Program-made: the position numbers and the translations under genes | Shown: positions 23,344-35,200 of the stretch, piece by piece | Numbering within the stretch: the stretch's first letter is position 1 | Layout of the letters: each line of letters begins with the position of its first letter | The notes under the pieces: model-generated | What the model was told of the DNA's origin: nothing | Databases searched by the model: none | Seen by the model: the letters and a program-made list of their open reading frames with translations, nothing else | From: Vitis vinifera | Lineage: Eukaryota > Streptophyta > Magnoliopsida > Vitales > Vitaceae | Reading direction: 5' to 3' | DNA length: 64,000 nucleotides | NCBI RefSeq assembly: GCF_030704535.1 | Contig: NC_081810.1 | Span: 8,442,501 to 8,506,500 of the forward strand

Positions 23344-25157
23344 CTTGATAATGAGGACTGGTGATCGTGTACTTTCTCTCGAAGACGCTGATGGAAGCGA
23401 AGAGAAAGTGTGAATCTCTCACTAAAGTTTAGACAGCTGACGAGAATCGGCCGAGGGCATGATTTAGTATTTAAAGAGAGAGGCGTGAGATTCGTCACGT
23501 GCCATGCAGAGTTAACCACGTTTGTTTTGTCTTTTAGTGGCTGGATATTTTAGCCACGTGGCATGTTAGATTTTTGGGAACTAATTAAGTTTCCATTGGA
23601 ATGTGAAAGATGTGTTTTATTAGATGATGACTTTTAAATTAAGCAACTTCTAAGTTTGAGTGGCGCCTTGGAACCAAATGAAATATGAGAGCCGTGTTTC
23701 TTAAAAAAAAAAAAAATTATATTAAAAAAATATATTTAACAAAATTTTCATTAAAAAAATAATAATTTTCATATTTTAGCTTTTAGTTTATTTAAAAAAA
23801 AAAACAAGTGTAATATCTATAAAAATTATTTTAACAAAAAGGCAAATGTAAATATATTTTTGAGGAATGAAAAAATTTTGGTATATCATAAAAATCACTT
23901 TGTACTTTCACCCATATCTTGTTTAAATTTTTTATTATTTATTTTTTGAATAATTTTTATTAGGATTTAATGAAAAAATTCAAATGATAAACGATAGATA
24001 GATTAGTCTTATTGAATGTCGTTCTTCAAGGAAAAATAATAGCTCTGGAGAAAATACTTTAGATTATGTGTATTTGAGATTTGGTTGGTATGGGAAATAT
24101 GTTCAATGTCATATTGACCAAGTATTTGACATTGGGCCAAGAAATTGGCACTGAATTGTGCGTGCTTGGATTTAGTTGGTATGAGAAGTACGTCGAAGGA
24201 TGCCTTAATTAGGTATTTGATATTGACTCAAAAAGTACACTCAAGATTATATGTTCATGGGATTTAGGGTTGACCTTGAAACAATGCTCAAGTTTGTAAG
24301 ATTTGTTTAATGTGATTTGAAATCAATTGGTCTTTAAATTAGAAATCAAGTCTTCGTATACATATCAAATCAAATCCGTTGAGCATCATTTTGGGAAAAG
24401 GATGCATTGGGGGAAATGATGGATAAAAAAGTAAGGCCTAATATTATGTGTGCTTGTGATTTGGTCTTAACCCTGAAAAATATGCCTAAGATGGTGTAGG
24501 CTCAAGATAATGCATGCTTAGATTTTGATGTTGGCTTGAGAATGATGTCCAAGGTTGTTGGTTCAGGATTTTGTGTGAATTGAACCAAAATTAGCTTGAT
24601 GTCACTACAACCAATTGTTTTTTTTAGTTGAATTGACTAAATTTTTATGTATGATAAGTAGTATCGAAGGCAGCTCATGGATTCACATCACACAAAACCT
24701 CATATTGGGGGAGGGATGTGGCTTCTTAGGAAAAATGATAGCTTGAGAAGTAAGGCCCAAGGTTGTTTATACTTTAGATATGGTGTTTGCTTGAAAAATA
24801 TTTAAGATTGTATTAGCTTAGGATTTGTTATTGACTCAAAAAGTAAGCTTCCATTTATTTATACTTGGAATTTGATGTTGGTCTCAAAACAACATCCAAG
24901 ATTGTTGGGTTAGGATTTTGTGTAACTTAAACCATATAGAGAGGATTAGTTTAACTTCATCAAAACTTGAGGAAACTACAATATAAACTCATATTAAACA
25001 TTTGGATTTGATCACAAGTTAACATTACTTAAAAACACAAATGAGAAAAAAAAATGTGAATTTGGTAATTTATCCAAATATTTTAAAGAAAAAGTTAGCA
25101 CATTCGACTCTCCTTTCCCAATTAGGTAAATTTTCAATGAACAAATAAAAACCAACA
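23344..25157. other. AGT2 upstream region and intergenic sequence
   Basis: 23344-23520 is the likely 5' UTR and proximal promoter of AGT2. It is GC-richer and contains cacgtg-type words (gtcacgtgcc near 23495, ccacgtggc near 23554) that could be G-box-like sites. From 23600 the sequence becomes AT-rich and then repeat-like. No gene is supported. Confidence 0.45.
24370..24960. repeat. Degenerate duplicated segment, spacing about 350 bp
   Basis: Two diverged copies share, in order, gaaaaatgatag/gaaatgatgg, aagtaaggcc(t/c)aa, tttgatgttgg(c/t)(t/c)t, atccaag(g/a)ttgttgg and ttcaggattttgtgt/ttaggattttgtgt followed by aaacca. Copy 1 spans about 24380-24600 and copy 2 about 24725-24950. Non-coding and old. 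Confidence 0.45.
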
Positions 25158-26007
25158 TGAGGAGTGTAGGGGGTCCCCCTCCACGTGTCCCTTTCTAGCA
25201 CGGACACCTTGACCATCTAGCACAAATATGCAACACATCCAGATCGTTCCGCCCACACCAAGATAGGATCTGTCTAGCACCAAAAGTGAGAGGGTTCCTT
25301 TCCCCCACAGGGCCAGATGACATCGGAAGTCCGGACTCCCAAGCGAGAACGACTGTCAAGTCAAGTCTTAAAGACCTTTGGCATGCATGATCATTCACGC
25401 CTGACATTTGAATGGCCGACGGGACTCCATTTATCCCACAAGTCCACGTCAATTAATTGCTACACATAATTCTAAATGTCAACAGGTTGAAGGAATAGAC
25501 AGCTATGCGGTATGAGATTTTGGCACTTTAGCAGATAACACCTATCAATCGCCCTTAACTGTGATGATTATCCAGCCGCCTGCAGGACAATCATCATTAC
25601 AGAAGAAGGTCAGAGTCTCTGGTCAGTACAACATTGGCGGTGTCATTAGTTCTATGTAAACCCTTCAAAAAACACGAACGAGGTATATGCACATATACGC
25701 TCACTCTTTCCCACAAAATAGTTAAAACTACCCTTGTCTAACTTAAATTTCGGAGGGATGTGTCTGAACTACCCGTTTGGACATCATTTTGTGTAGGAAG
25801 CAAGCCTGTTTGGTTTCAGTATAGCTAAATGGATTCTTCAAGAAGCACGAAGAGGGGAAGAAGTCTGACTAACTTCAGCGAAGCTAGACAGACCTAACTT
25901 CAGTTGGCTTGGTGCCAACAAGGAGTTTATGATCAAATTTGAATTCACGTGGGAGAAATCCCCTCCACTAACGTGTGAAGGATAAGCCCTCGACCATCCC
26001 TCTAACA
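25158..26007. mobile_element. LTR-like block, possibly a solo LTR
   Basis: This block of about 850 bp has clearly higher GC content than the sequence on either side. It opens near TGAGGAGTGTAGGGGGTCCC and closes near CTCTAACA. Flanks CAACA and CAAGA match at four of five bases, so a mutated 5-bp duplication is possible. There is no coding potential; the minus frame at 25195-25452 is repeat sequence. The ends are tentative and a different class of repeat is not excluded. Confidence 0.4.
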
Positions 26008-27304
26008 CAAGACATTATAAAATTTGAATTCATGTGCATTTTATTTATATCACAATATGACAACAAATTACAAAACATGTTAATTGAGAAGGAAACTGTG
26101 AAAAACCAAAGATATCATATTGATACCTTCAAAACACTCTTATGGAATTAGATCCCCGAGACTTGGACGAGAACTTTACTCCCACCACAAACTTGCTTGA
26201 TCACACACACATATTATCAAATATATTTATTCATATATAATTTTATATTTATAAAATTTCAAAACATGATATTCATTATTATCTTAATATCAAATATATT
26301 AGTTTATATGCAAATTTGTATTTTATAAATTAAAAATAAATAAATAAATGTTAATGGGATTAAGATTAGAAAAAAAAAAGACTTCAAACAGGGTAGACAA
26401 GGAAACCCTTCCCCATTTAGGTTTCTAGGGTTTTTAAAATAGTTCACAATCGTTGTGAAGTACCAAACAAAATTCTATTTGAAAATCATACAAAAACAAT
26501 CTTCTCGGTTTATTCTTTAACAAAATTCGACATGTTAAAAACACCAACAGAATAACCTGTTTAAAGAACTTTTTTTTTTTTTTATTTGCCAAGGGTGGTT
26601 TTTTTATTAGAAAACTGGTTTTAAGAACATATAACCATTTTCAAAAACAGTCTCTAAATAAGGCCTAATTTCTGCAACAAATGTGGTTATGATCATAGAA
26701 AATGTGAAATATTTGATAGGATCTGAAATTCCTAAATTAAAAAGCGCTTCTAAGCTTCTTAGAATCACTTTTACACAGGTTCTAAATGATTTTGCTTAGA
26801 ATGCTTCTAATGAAAGCGTTACTAACAAACAAATTATAAACAGAATTACTCCTAAACAGGCATTTAGTTTACTGGATCTTAGATCTTAGAATGCATAGTA
26901 GAAGTATGTCTCTTTTCAGATGCCCTAACCATCACAGCAGACAAGATTTTTGAGGTATATGAAGGGAAAACCAACTTCTGAAGCTCATCTCTTAAATCTC
27001 ATCCATCATAAATGTATTCAATATACATTGCCGATAAAGAAAAACATACTAGGACACAATTTACAAATCACTTCTGGATGAAACCTTTCCTTCCTTGAAG
27101 ACCTGCCTCTCTACCCCAAGTCTAAGGTCCATCAATGATCTTAGAAGTTGAAGAATTCAGCAAATAACCGGCAGTCAAGACTAGTCTGGTAGACATGATG
27201 AGGGACCTAACAAACAAAAATTCCCATAAAAACAGAGAGGTGCAATGCCTAACAAACAAAAATTCCCATAATGACAGAGAATTGTAATCCTGTGAAGTCA
27301 TCTC
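26008..27304. other. Intergenic sequence and RDM4 3' region
   Basis: AT-rich, with nothing coding. The last several hundred bases before 27305 are less AT-rich and should include the 3' UTR of the minus-strand RDM4/DMS4 gene. They include the 41-bp tandem duplication annotated separately. Confidence 0.45.
27207..27288. repeat. 41-bp tandem duplication in the probable RDM4 3' UTR
   Basis: The word cctaacaaacaaaaattccc begins units at 27207 and 27248. Two copies diverge only in their distal halves. Confidence 0.75.
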
Positions 27305-29244
27305 TCAACGGTAAGACCATCTCCAATCCTCAGTATTGTCATCAACATCACCATCATCATCATCATAGTCACAATCACTCTCATTCTCACAATCATCATT
27401 AATCTCATCCTCAAGTTGCACCAGATTTTCAGAGTCTAAAGATCTATCACTGGCACTGTCACTTTTGGGTTCTCCTGATTCATCATCTGAGGCTCTACTG
27501 TCACTGTCCTCTTCATCTTCAGATGTCTCCTCATCAGGATAATCATTCAGGGGATTATCTTCGGCTGAGAGCGATAGAAAATATTAACACAACTTTTTTA
27601 ACAAAAAAAAAATTGACAGGAGCATCTTGCATTTGGGAGAAGAATGAAAAGGGAACAAATAGATGATACCATTTGAATCATCACTCTCAAATTCTGATTC
27701 TGGTGGTCCAGCATAAAATTCATCATCTTCATCAACTTGTACCCTGAACCAGAAATTATGTGCACACCTCATTTCAATGAGAAGGAAAGAAGGGCAACCA
27801 AACATACAGAAAAAAGAATCCTTACAGAGGAAATGGATTTAGAGCATCCTCATCAGTAATGTTCATATCATCCTTCACAGCATACAAGTCATACACATAC
27901 TCATCAGGAGATGCTGTAAGACACAAAGGAGGAACCCATCAAACAGAATGCAAGAACAAAAACAAGTAATCATAAACCAACTCTGAAAGCAAGGGTGAAA
28001 GAAGAATTGAACATTTAGAGTAGGGATGACAACTGTGATACCAACCCCCAATGATGTAATCTAGTTTGAACATAGTGTCAAAGAAAACTAACAGAATCTC
28101 CCTTTTAAACTAGCACCATGTAGTCATTTTTCATTTGTTCACATAGAATTGGTTTATGAACAATGACAGAAAATTTGCTGAAGAATGCAAGGCATGCATT
28201 AAGAAAATCAGTCTCTTGTGAAGCAAACTAAAAAGAACCACCTTGTTTGGACATATAAGCATGGATATCTGATTCAATCTCTGCAGCGGCACTTGGAATA
28301 AAATCTCTTATTAGGGGCAAATAGTTGCATAAAATCATCTGATCCTCCAAAGACATATCCCTGCATTGAAATCAGAGAAACTGACTCAATTTGAACAAGG
28401 AGCTGAACAACCATATGTTAAATGAATTTCATAACAACAGTGCTTACTCCTGCACCTGACTGGATGTTTCCTCAACATCAACACGAACGACATCATAGAG
28501 ATGACACATTTCATGTAGTGCTTTGTCTTGTGCTGCCTCATTCTTCCCCTTTCTGCTCCTCCATATTTGTTCAAAACGAGCATTTTTTGCCAAAATCTGA
28601 TAAGGAAGAACGAGAAAAAAAAATGAACCATAAAGGAAATTAATCAAGCCTCATTTTAAAAATATAAGGTAAATAATTTGCATATTTTTCATTTCTACTG
28701 CTTTGAAACCATCAAAACAGATTAATAACCAAGTATATAATGATAAAACATTTTTTTCCTATGAATAATGAAATTAAGAATGGTTTTCATTCCTGTTGTT
28801 TTTATGACAAAGCATTATTTTCTCTGTACAAGACTAAGAATTAGTTCAGATGCAACCAAGATCCTAAAAGGATGGTGGATTTAGCTTCTGGATGACTCTG
28901 ACCTAGCTTCTGGATGCATAGAATATGAGCCACTCGGCAGCCCAAAGCATCGGTAACAGCTGCAACCTGAACTGGATTTATGCCTGATCTAGAACCAAGA
29001 GCACGTCCAGCGAATTTTGGTGCAACTGCATGTACAACTATGTTAATAAGTATTTTATGTGTATGGAATATAGCTTTATGATTTTCTGATAATGAAGTCA
29101 GGGTTGTCTAGATGGCTATAATTTTGAGTTACAGTCCCAAAACTTCAAATTTCAAATAATTATTTAGATAGAAGGATATATTTTTTGCATTAATGCAATA
29201 CCTAGTGAAAATCTTTTTAATAGGCAAATAGTGCGGATATTATA

Positions 29245-29284
<40 letters not shown>

Positions 29285-32200
29285 GGGCTTCAAAGATTTT
29301 TATTTTTATTTTTTTATAGGTAAAAGCACAGGAAAATATTATAAATAAAGAATAAAGGGTGCCCAAAGGCCCAACCCAAAACATATAGGAAGTATATAGC
29401 AAGCGCCTAAAGGCAAAAACAAAAAAGAAGCACGTATACAAAAATTCTCACCGGCCCTCATCTAGAACCTAACCAATCAAAAAAGTTGATTAAAGGTAAA
29501 GGTCCTTAATTTATAAGCAACTTAGTCCAAGACCAAAAACTACAAACAAAAGAATTCTTCATCCTATGAATCGAAAGCTCCTCATTGTCGAAGGTAATCT
29601 TGTTTCTTTCCTTCCACACCATCCAAAAAAGACATAAAGGAGCCAATGTCCAAACCTTTTTACACTTCTTGCCCACAAAGGACCCATGCCAACCAAAGAA
29701 TGTCTCTCTAACCGAGAATGAAAGAACCCATGTCACACCAAAAAGAGCAAGTAATAACTCCCACAGGCCCTAGCTTAGCATAATGTGTGATTAATAGACT
29801 CTTCTTTGGCAAGACAAAGGAAACATTTGTTAGCTAGGGACCACCCCCTCCTCTTTAGCTAATCCAACGTTAAGACTTACCCCACGAGGGTTAATGGCTT
29901 CGAAGAAAATGACGCAGCACCGTATACACGATGTATATTTCCATGTATTCTCTATACTTGTATGCATAATTATTAACTCATAAAATGTATCGTATATTGT
30001 ATTTCTATTTTTTTCTATCATGTATCGTATTGCATCGTTTTTTTTTCTTTTTTGATAGGTAAAAAAATAGGATATATTAAGGAGCTTGCAAAAAGGCACA
30101 AAAAAGTATACATGGAGAACACATATTAAGCCCAAAAGCAAGCCAAAGAAGGAAAAAAAGAAGAAAACCCACCACCCTAACAACAAGCAGAGCTAACCAA
30201 CAAAAAGAAAAACCGAAACATCCCTAACCAAAAGGCTAAACAATAGGAAGGAAAGAAAAAACCTACCCACAAAGAGAACCCCTCCTAATCACAAAGACCT
30301 CCTAATCCCAGATGCAACCCCTTCCCTTAAACCTCAGCACCACTCCCCTTTCCCTTAGCAATGAACGGAGAGCTATTGTAGTTAACCAAACACTCTAGCT
30401 TTTGGATTTCCCTCTTGGAACGGGAAGAAGACCTTTTCTTACCCCCTGAAACCCTCACCCCATGTCCTTTTCTTGATTCCATTTCTCTCAAACCCACGAC
30501 TGGCATCCCCAAACAATTATTGAACTTGACAAAACTCTCGGGAAGGCTATTAAAATCCTCCCCCTTTGAGGCATAACCAAAGTCCATGTCCCTTGAATGT
30601 TCCAACTACTCAACCCTGATCACCAACTCCATGCCAGAGGGATCCTTCATAGCCTTCCCCGAGTGCTCTAGCAAACTGCCATCCTGAAGCATCATCTTTA
30701 ACAACTGGCATCTAGGGCTTGGAGGACCTAAGGAAAGGAGAGAAGACCTAGGAGGCCTATTCGCCTCCACCACGAGGGCCTTGTCTGTAATCACAACACA
30801 AGATGTCAACAATGCCATGGGAAGAGACTCACTAACCCCCCTCACGCCTCTTGGTTGCCACCCCTCTCACATCTCTTAGTCTTCAGGAAGAGGTCATGCT
30901 TAACATCAGAACAAGCAACACGAGGTGACTCGACTTTGGGTGCTTCCTTTGCTGACACTTTCACTAACCCTTGCGTCCCGACTGAACCTCCATTTCTATC
31001 TCCTTGTCTTCTCTTAGGCATGCAAAGAACACACCCTTTCTACACCTTTGCTTACCTTTCAATAGAGAGAGCGGGCCCTAACAAGCCCACATCTCCTTTT
31101 AAAGCGTCACTTAAAAGCCTATCCTAAGGCCACCCCCCCCATTTCCCTTGGAACAAACTTGGGCCAAGCTCACACTTAGTGGACCTTCCTCTCTTAAGCC
31201 TGAAGACAAGTGAGCCTTAGAGGTAACCCCAAACTCAAGGGTCCTAACGAAAACACTGCCTTTCGAGTGGGCATCTCCCAACCCCTAATGGCCCAAGCAC
31301 CACCCCACCATCCTCCACATTGAAACACGACCCAACTACACCACCTTCTCCCATGCTAGTTGTGTTCCTCTCTTGACCACCTAGGAACTCACCCCTCCCC
31401 CATTTTCTCTCAATAGTCTTTGCAATAGTGACAGCTATACACTCTCCTACCAACTTTGGCCTGCAGAAAATCAACCCATCAGCATCAGATTTTGCATCAT
31501 AGACTTGTACCCTCACCAGCTACCCTAGACCTGCAAGAGAGCGACTCAACAGCGACTAAAAGACACAAGGGTTACAACCACCTTCCCCTACCTCCACTGG
31601 CATGTGAGAAATCCCCCACTCCACCTCCATTTCCTTGCATGTTGGGCTCACAGACTCTTCTTCTTCGGCTCAACAACCCAAAAAACCCGATGGAGCTTCC
31701 CACCACAATTGTAAGGAGAAGCTGGAGCTTCCCACTGTCGCTTGCAACGAGTTGGGCAAAACTCTCCCAATAGGATGCACCCAAATCTTGGCCCAATGTT
31801 GGATTAGATATTAGAGCAATGTCTTCATCCACAACGACAAAACATCCACATATATCCCCAATCTTTTTTTTTTTTTTTTGATAGGTAAATGCAAATTGTA
31901 TAAAAGCGTCAAAAGGGGTGTACCAAAGTACACACGATGTATACAACGACCGTCTAATAACGTCAAAAAGGATAGGGAAAACAAAAATACTTGTGGAAAT
32001 CCCGTATGATTTTGAGGGTGATTTGTAGGATATTATGGTAGAAGATATTTAGGCTAAATGTTTGGTATGATTTTTATTTTTTTCCATATTTTGCTCTATG
32101 TGTATACGTTAAATAGGGACCCGATTATGTAAAAAATACACGATTGAATATACGATTAAATGATTCTCAGTTTCTTTATGGTATCAGAGCACGGATTGCT

Positions 32201-35200
32201 CTAAAACCCAAATCAATCCATGGCTGCCCAAAAAGGAGACAACCATGAGTCCAGTCAATCGACAACCCAGGAAAGAGAGTCAGAGATAAACTCCTCCATG
32301 GGCTCGGCCGGTGCATTCGACAACTCCTCACTCCATCTTACTGTTGAAAAATTGAATGGTAAGAATTACAGAGAGTGGGTACATGCAATCAAGCCCACGG
32401 ATTGGAAGCCCAGACAGACCAATAAAGCCCATAGTCAGCAGGCCTCCACTGAAACCCAGGCAGACAAAACACCCATAGAAAATCATCAGTCAACTTCTAG
32501 TGTGGGGTTTAATTCCAACCAACTTGCGAAATTATTTGAGTTTTTTTCTAATTTCCAAGCCTCTGGTCAGTCTTCTACTACTCTATCCTCTGGTTCTTTA
32601 GCCCACAAAGGTACCTTTTTTACAGTACTTAGCACCACATCTCATATTAATCCCTGGATTATTGACTTTGATGCATCTGATTATATGACTGATGCTCATC
32701 ATTTATTTTCTACATACTCTCCTTGTGTTGGTAATTTAAAAGTAAAAATTGTAGATGGTACTTTATCCCCAGTTGCTGGCAAAGGAAGTATTCATATTTC
32801 TAAGTCATTACTCTCAACCATGTCCTACATGTTCCTAATTTATCTTGCAATTTGCTGTCTATTAGCCAGTTAACCAAACAATCTAATTGCTCAGCTAAAT
32901 TCCTACCCTCTCATTGTGTTTTTCAGGACCTATCATCGAGGAAGATGATTAGCAATGCTAAGGAACGTGAGGGGCTATATTACTTCAACGGAGCTAATGT
33001 GCATGGATAGTGTCCTCCTATTGTTTGTAATTCTGCATCTAGTCCTAGGGAAAGTGAATTTTTGTTATGAAAAGGATGGGTCATCCTAGCTTTCAGTACT
33101 TGCAACATTTATTTCCTTCACTATGTTCAAATAAAGCTTCATGGGATTTTCAGTGTGAAGTGTGTGAACTTGCCAAACACCATTGGACATCTTTTCCTAA
33201 ATCTAAGTATAAATCATCCATACCATTTACTCTAGTTCATAGTGATCTATGGGGACCCTCACATACCCCTAATAAGACCCATAAAAAATGGTTTATTACT
33301 TTAATTAATGATCACACTCGCCTATGTTAGGTATATTTGTTGACTGATAAAACTGAGCTTCGATCAGTCTTCATGAACTTTCACTCTATGATACAAAATC
33401 AGTTTCACACCAAAATTCAAATTCTTCGTACTGATAATGGTACTGAGTATTTCAATCACTCCTTGAGCACTTATCTACAAAAAATGGCATTATCCATCAA
33501 AGTTCTTGCGTTGACATCCCTCAGCAAAATGGGGTTGCAGAACGGAAAAATAGACATATTCTTGAAGTTGCTCGTGCCTTGCTGTTTACCTCTCACATGC
33601 CCTCACAATTTTGGGGTGACTCCATTTTGACAGCCACATACCTTATTAACCGAATGCCTAGTCGAGTCCTATCTTTTGTCACACCTCTCCAGAAATTCCA
33701 AGAGTTTGTTCCCCATTCTAAACTCGATGCACATCTTCCACTTCGTGTCTTTGGGTCCACTGTGTTTGTCCACGCTCACGCACCTAAGCGAAACAAATTG
33801 GATCCCAAAGCGCTTAAATATGTCTTTCTTAGCTATTCTTCCACACAAAAGGGCTACAAATGTTATGACCCAATTTCACAGAAGCTATATGTTAGCCTAG
33901 ATGTCACATTCTTTGAGCATACTCCCTACTACTCGCTTTAGGAGGAGTCCGTGAGTGAAGCTAGACCCTCCTTAACCTTAGACTACTTCGTTGTTGCTGT
34001 GTTCGAATCCACTCCATGCCTTATATCTACCCATTCACCTAATACAGAAGGACACTTGCACTCAGGGGGAGATACAGAAATACAGACAAATAGGGAAACA
34101 CTCGTCTACTCAAGGAGGCCAAAATCGAAGTCCAATGAGACACTCACCTCCGAAGCACTAAAAGAGTCAGAACCGGTGATAGTTCCAACCCCTCAGGAGT
34201 CTGGCTCCAATCCTGATCAAGTAATAAATGACTTACCCATTGCTCTTAGGAAGCAACCTCGTTCATGTACTCTCTATCCTATCTCGAAATTTGTGTCTTA
34301 TAATGTTCTTTCTACAAAGTGTCGTGCTTTTACGACTAACCTTGATAAAATCCAAATTCCTAAAAAAATTCAAGAAGCCTTGGAGATTCCAGAATGGAGA
34401 GAGGCAGTGATGGAAGAAACAAGGGCATTGGAAAAAAATGGGACTTGGGAAGTGATGATTTTGCCAAGAGGGAAGAAACCAGTGGGCTGTAAATGGGTAT
34501 TCACAGTGAAATACAAGGCGGATGGCACAGTAGAACGATACAAAGCCCGCCTGGTTGCAAAGGGGTTTACTCAGACCTACGACATCGACTACACCGAGAC
34601 ATTTGTGTGAAACCAAGGTTTGATTAATCTCAATTTTGATGATAACAAAACAAGGTTTAAAATTAATGATTTTTTTTTTTTCCATATTTTTCTCTCTGTG
34701 TATACGTTAAATAGGAACCGATTATGTAAAAAATACACGGTTGAATATACGATTAAATGATTCTTAGTTTCTTCAATACTCCTTCCCTCAATCTGTCCCC
34801 AACCAATCAATAAAATCAACTAAGGGCATAGAAGTATGCTTTATAAACAAGTTTGTCCAAGATAATAAGTTGCACAAAAACACGAACTTTAGCCTTTGAA
34901 CAGAAAGTTCCACATTCTCAAAAGATCTTTTATTTCTCTCCTTCCAAATTGTCCAGAAGAGGCACAAAGGCACTGCTCTCCACACTTTCATCCTTTTTCT
35001 TCCAATGAACAAACCATGCCACCCTAAAAGAGTCTCTCTAATGGAAGCATGAATCACCCAACTCACCCTGTATAAAGAGAACAAGAGCAGGACAGCCTTG
35101 CCTATTCATAATGCAAGAGTATATGGTCAATTGACTCCTCATGAGCATAACAAAGGAAGCATCTATTGGCTAAAGACCACCCTCTCCTTTGCAATTGGTT

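Larger units (their letters stand above)
31992..34775 (+). mobile_element. Deleted Copia retrotransposon with ATACT target-site duplication
   Basis: ATACT flanks the element at 31987-31991 and 34776-34780. The 5' LTR starts TGTGG and is followed at once by tggtatcagagc, the primer-binding site complementary to initiator methionine tRNA typical of plant Copia elements. Coding remnants follow in Copia order: gag, protease, integrase, then the start of reverse transcriptase. The rest of reverse transcriptase and RNase H are gone, replaced by a short piece of a foreign LTR and a truncated 3' LTR. The element lies antisense to RDM4, inside the second LINE's 3' part. It cannot be autonomous. Confidence 0.85.

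Noticed and set aside
29830..30186. A 118-residue minus-strand frame rich in Phe and Leu
   Set aside because: It translates the LINE 3' UTR and flanking AT-rich repeat, not a gene.
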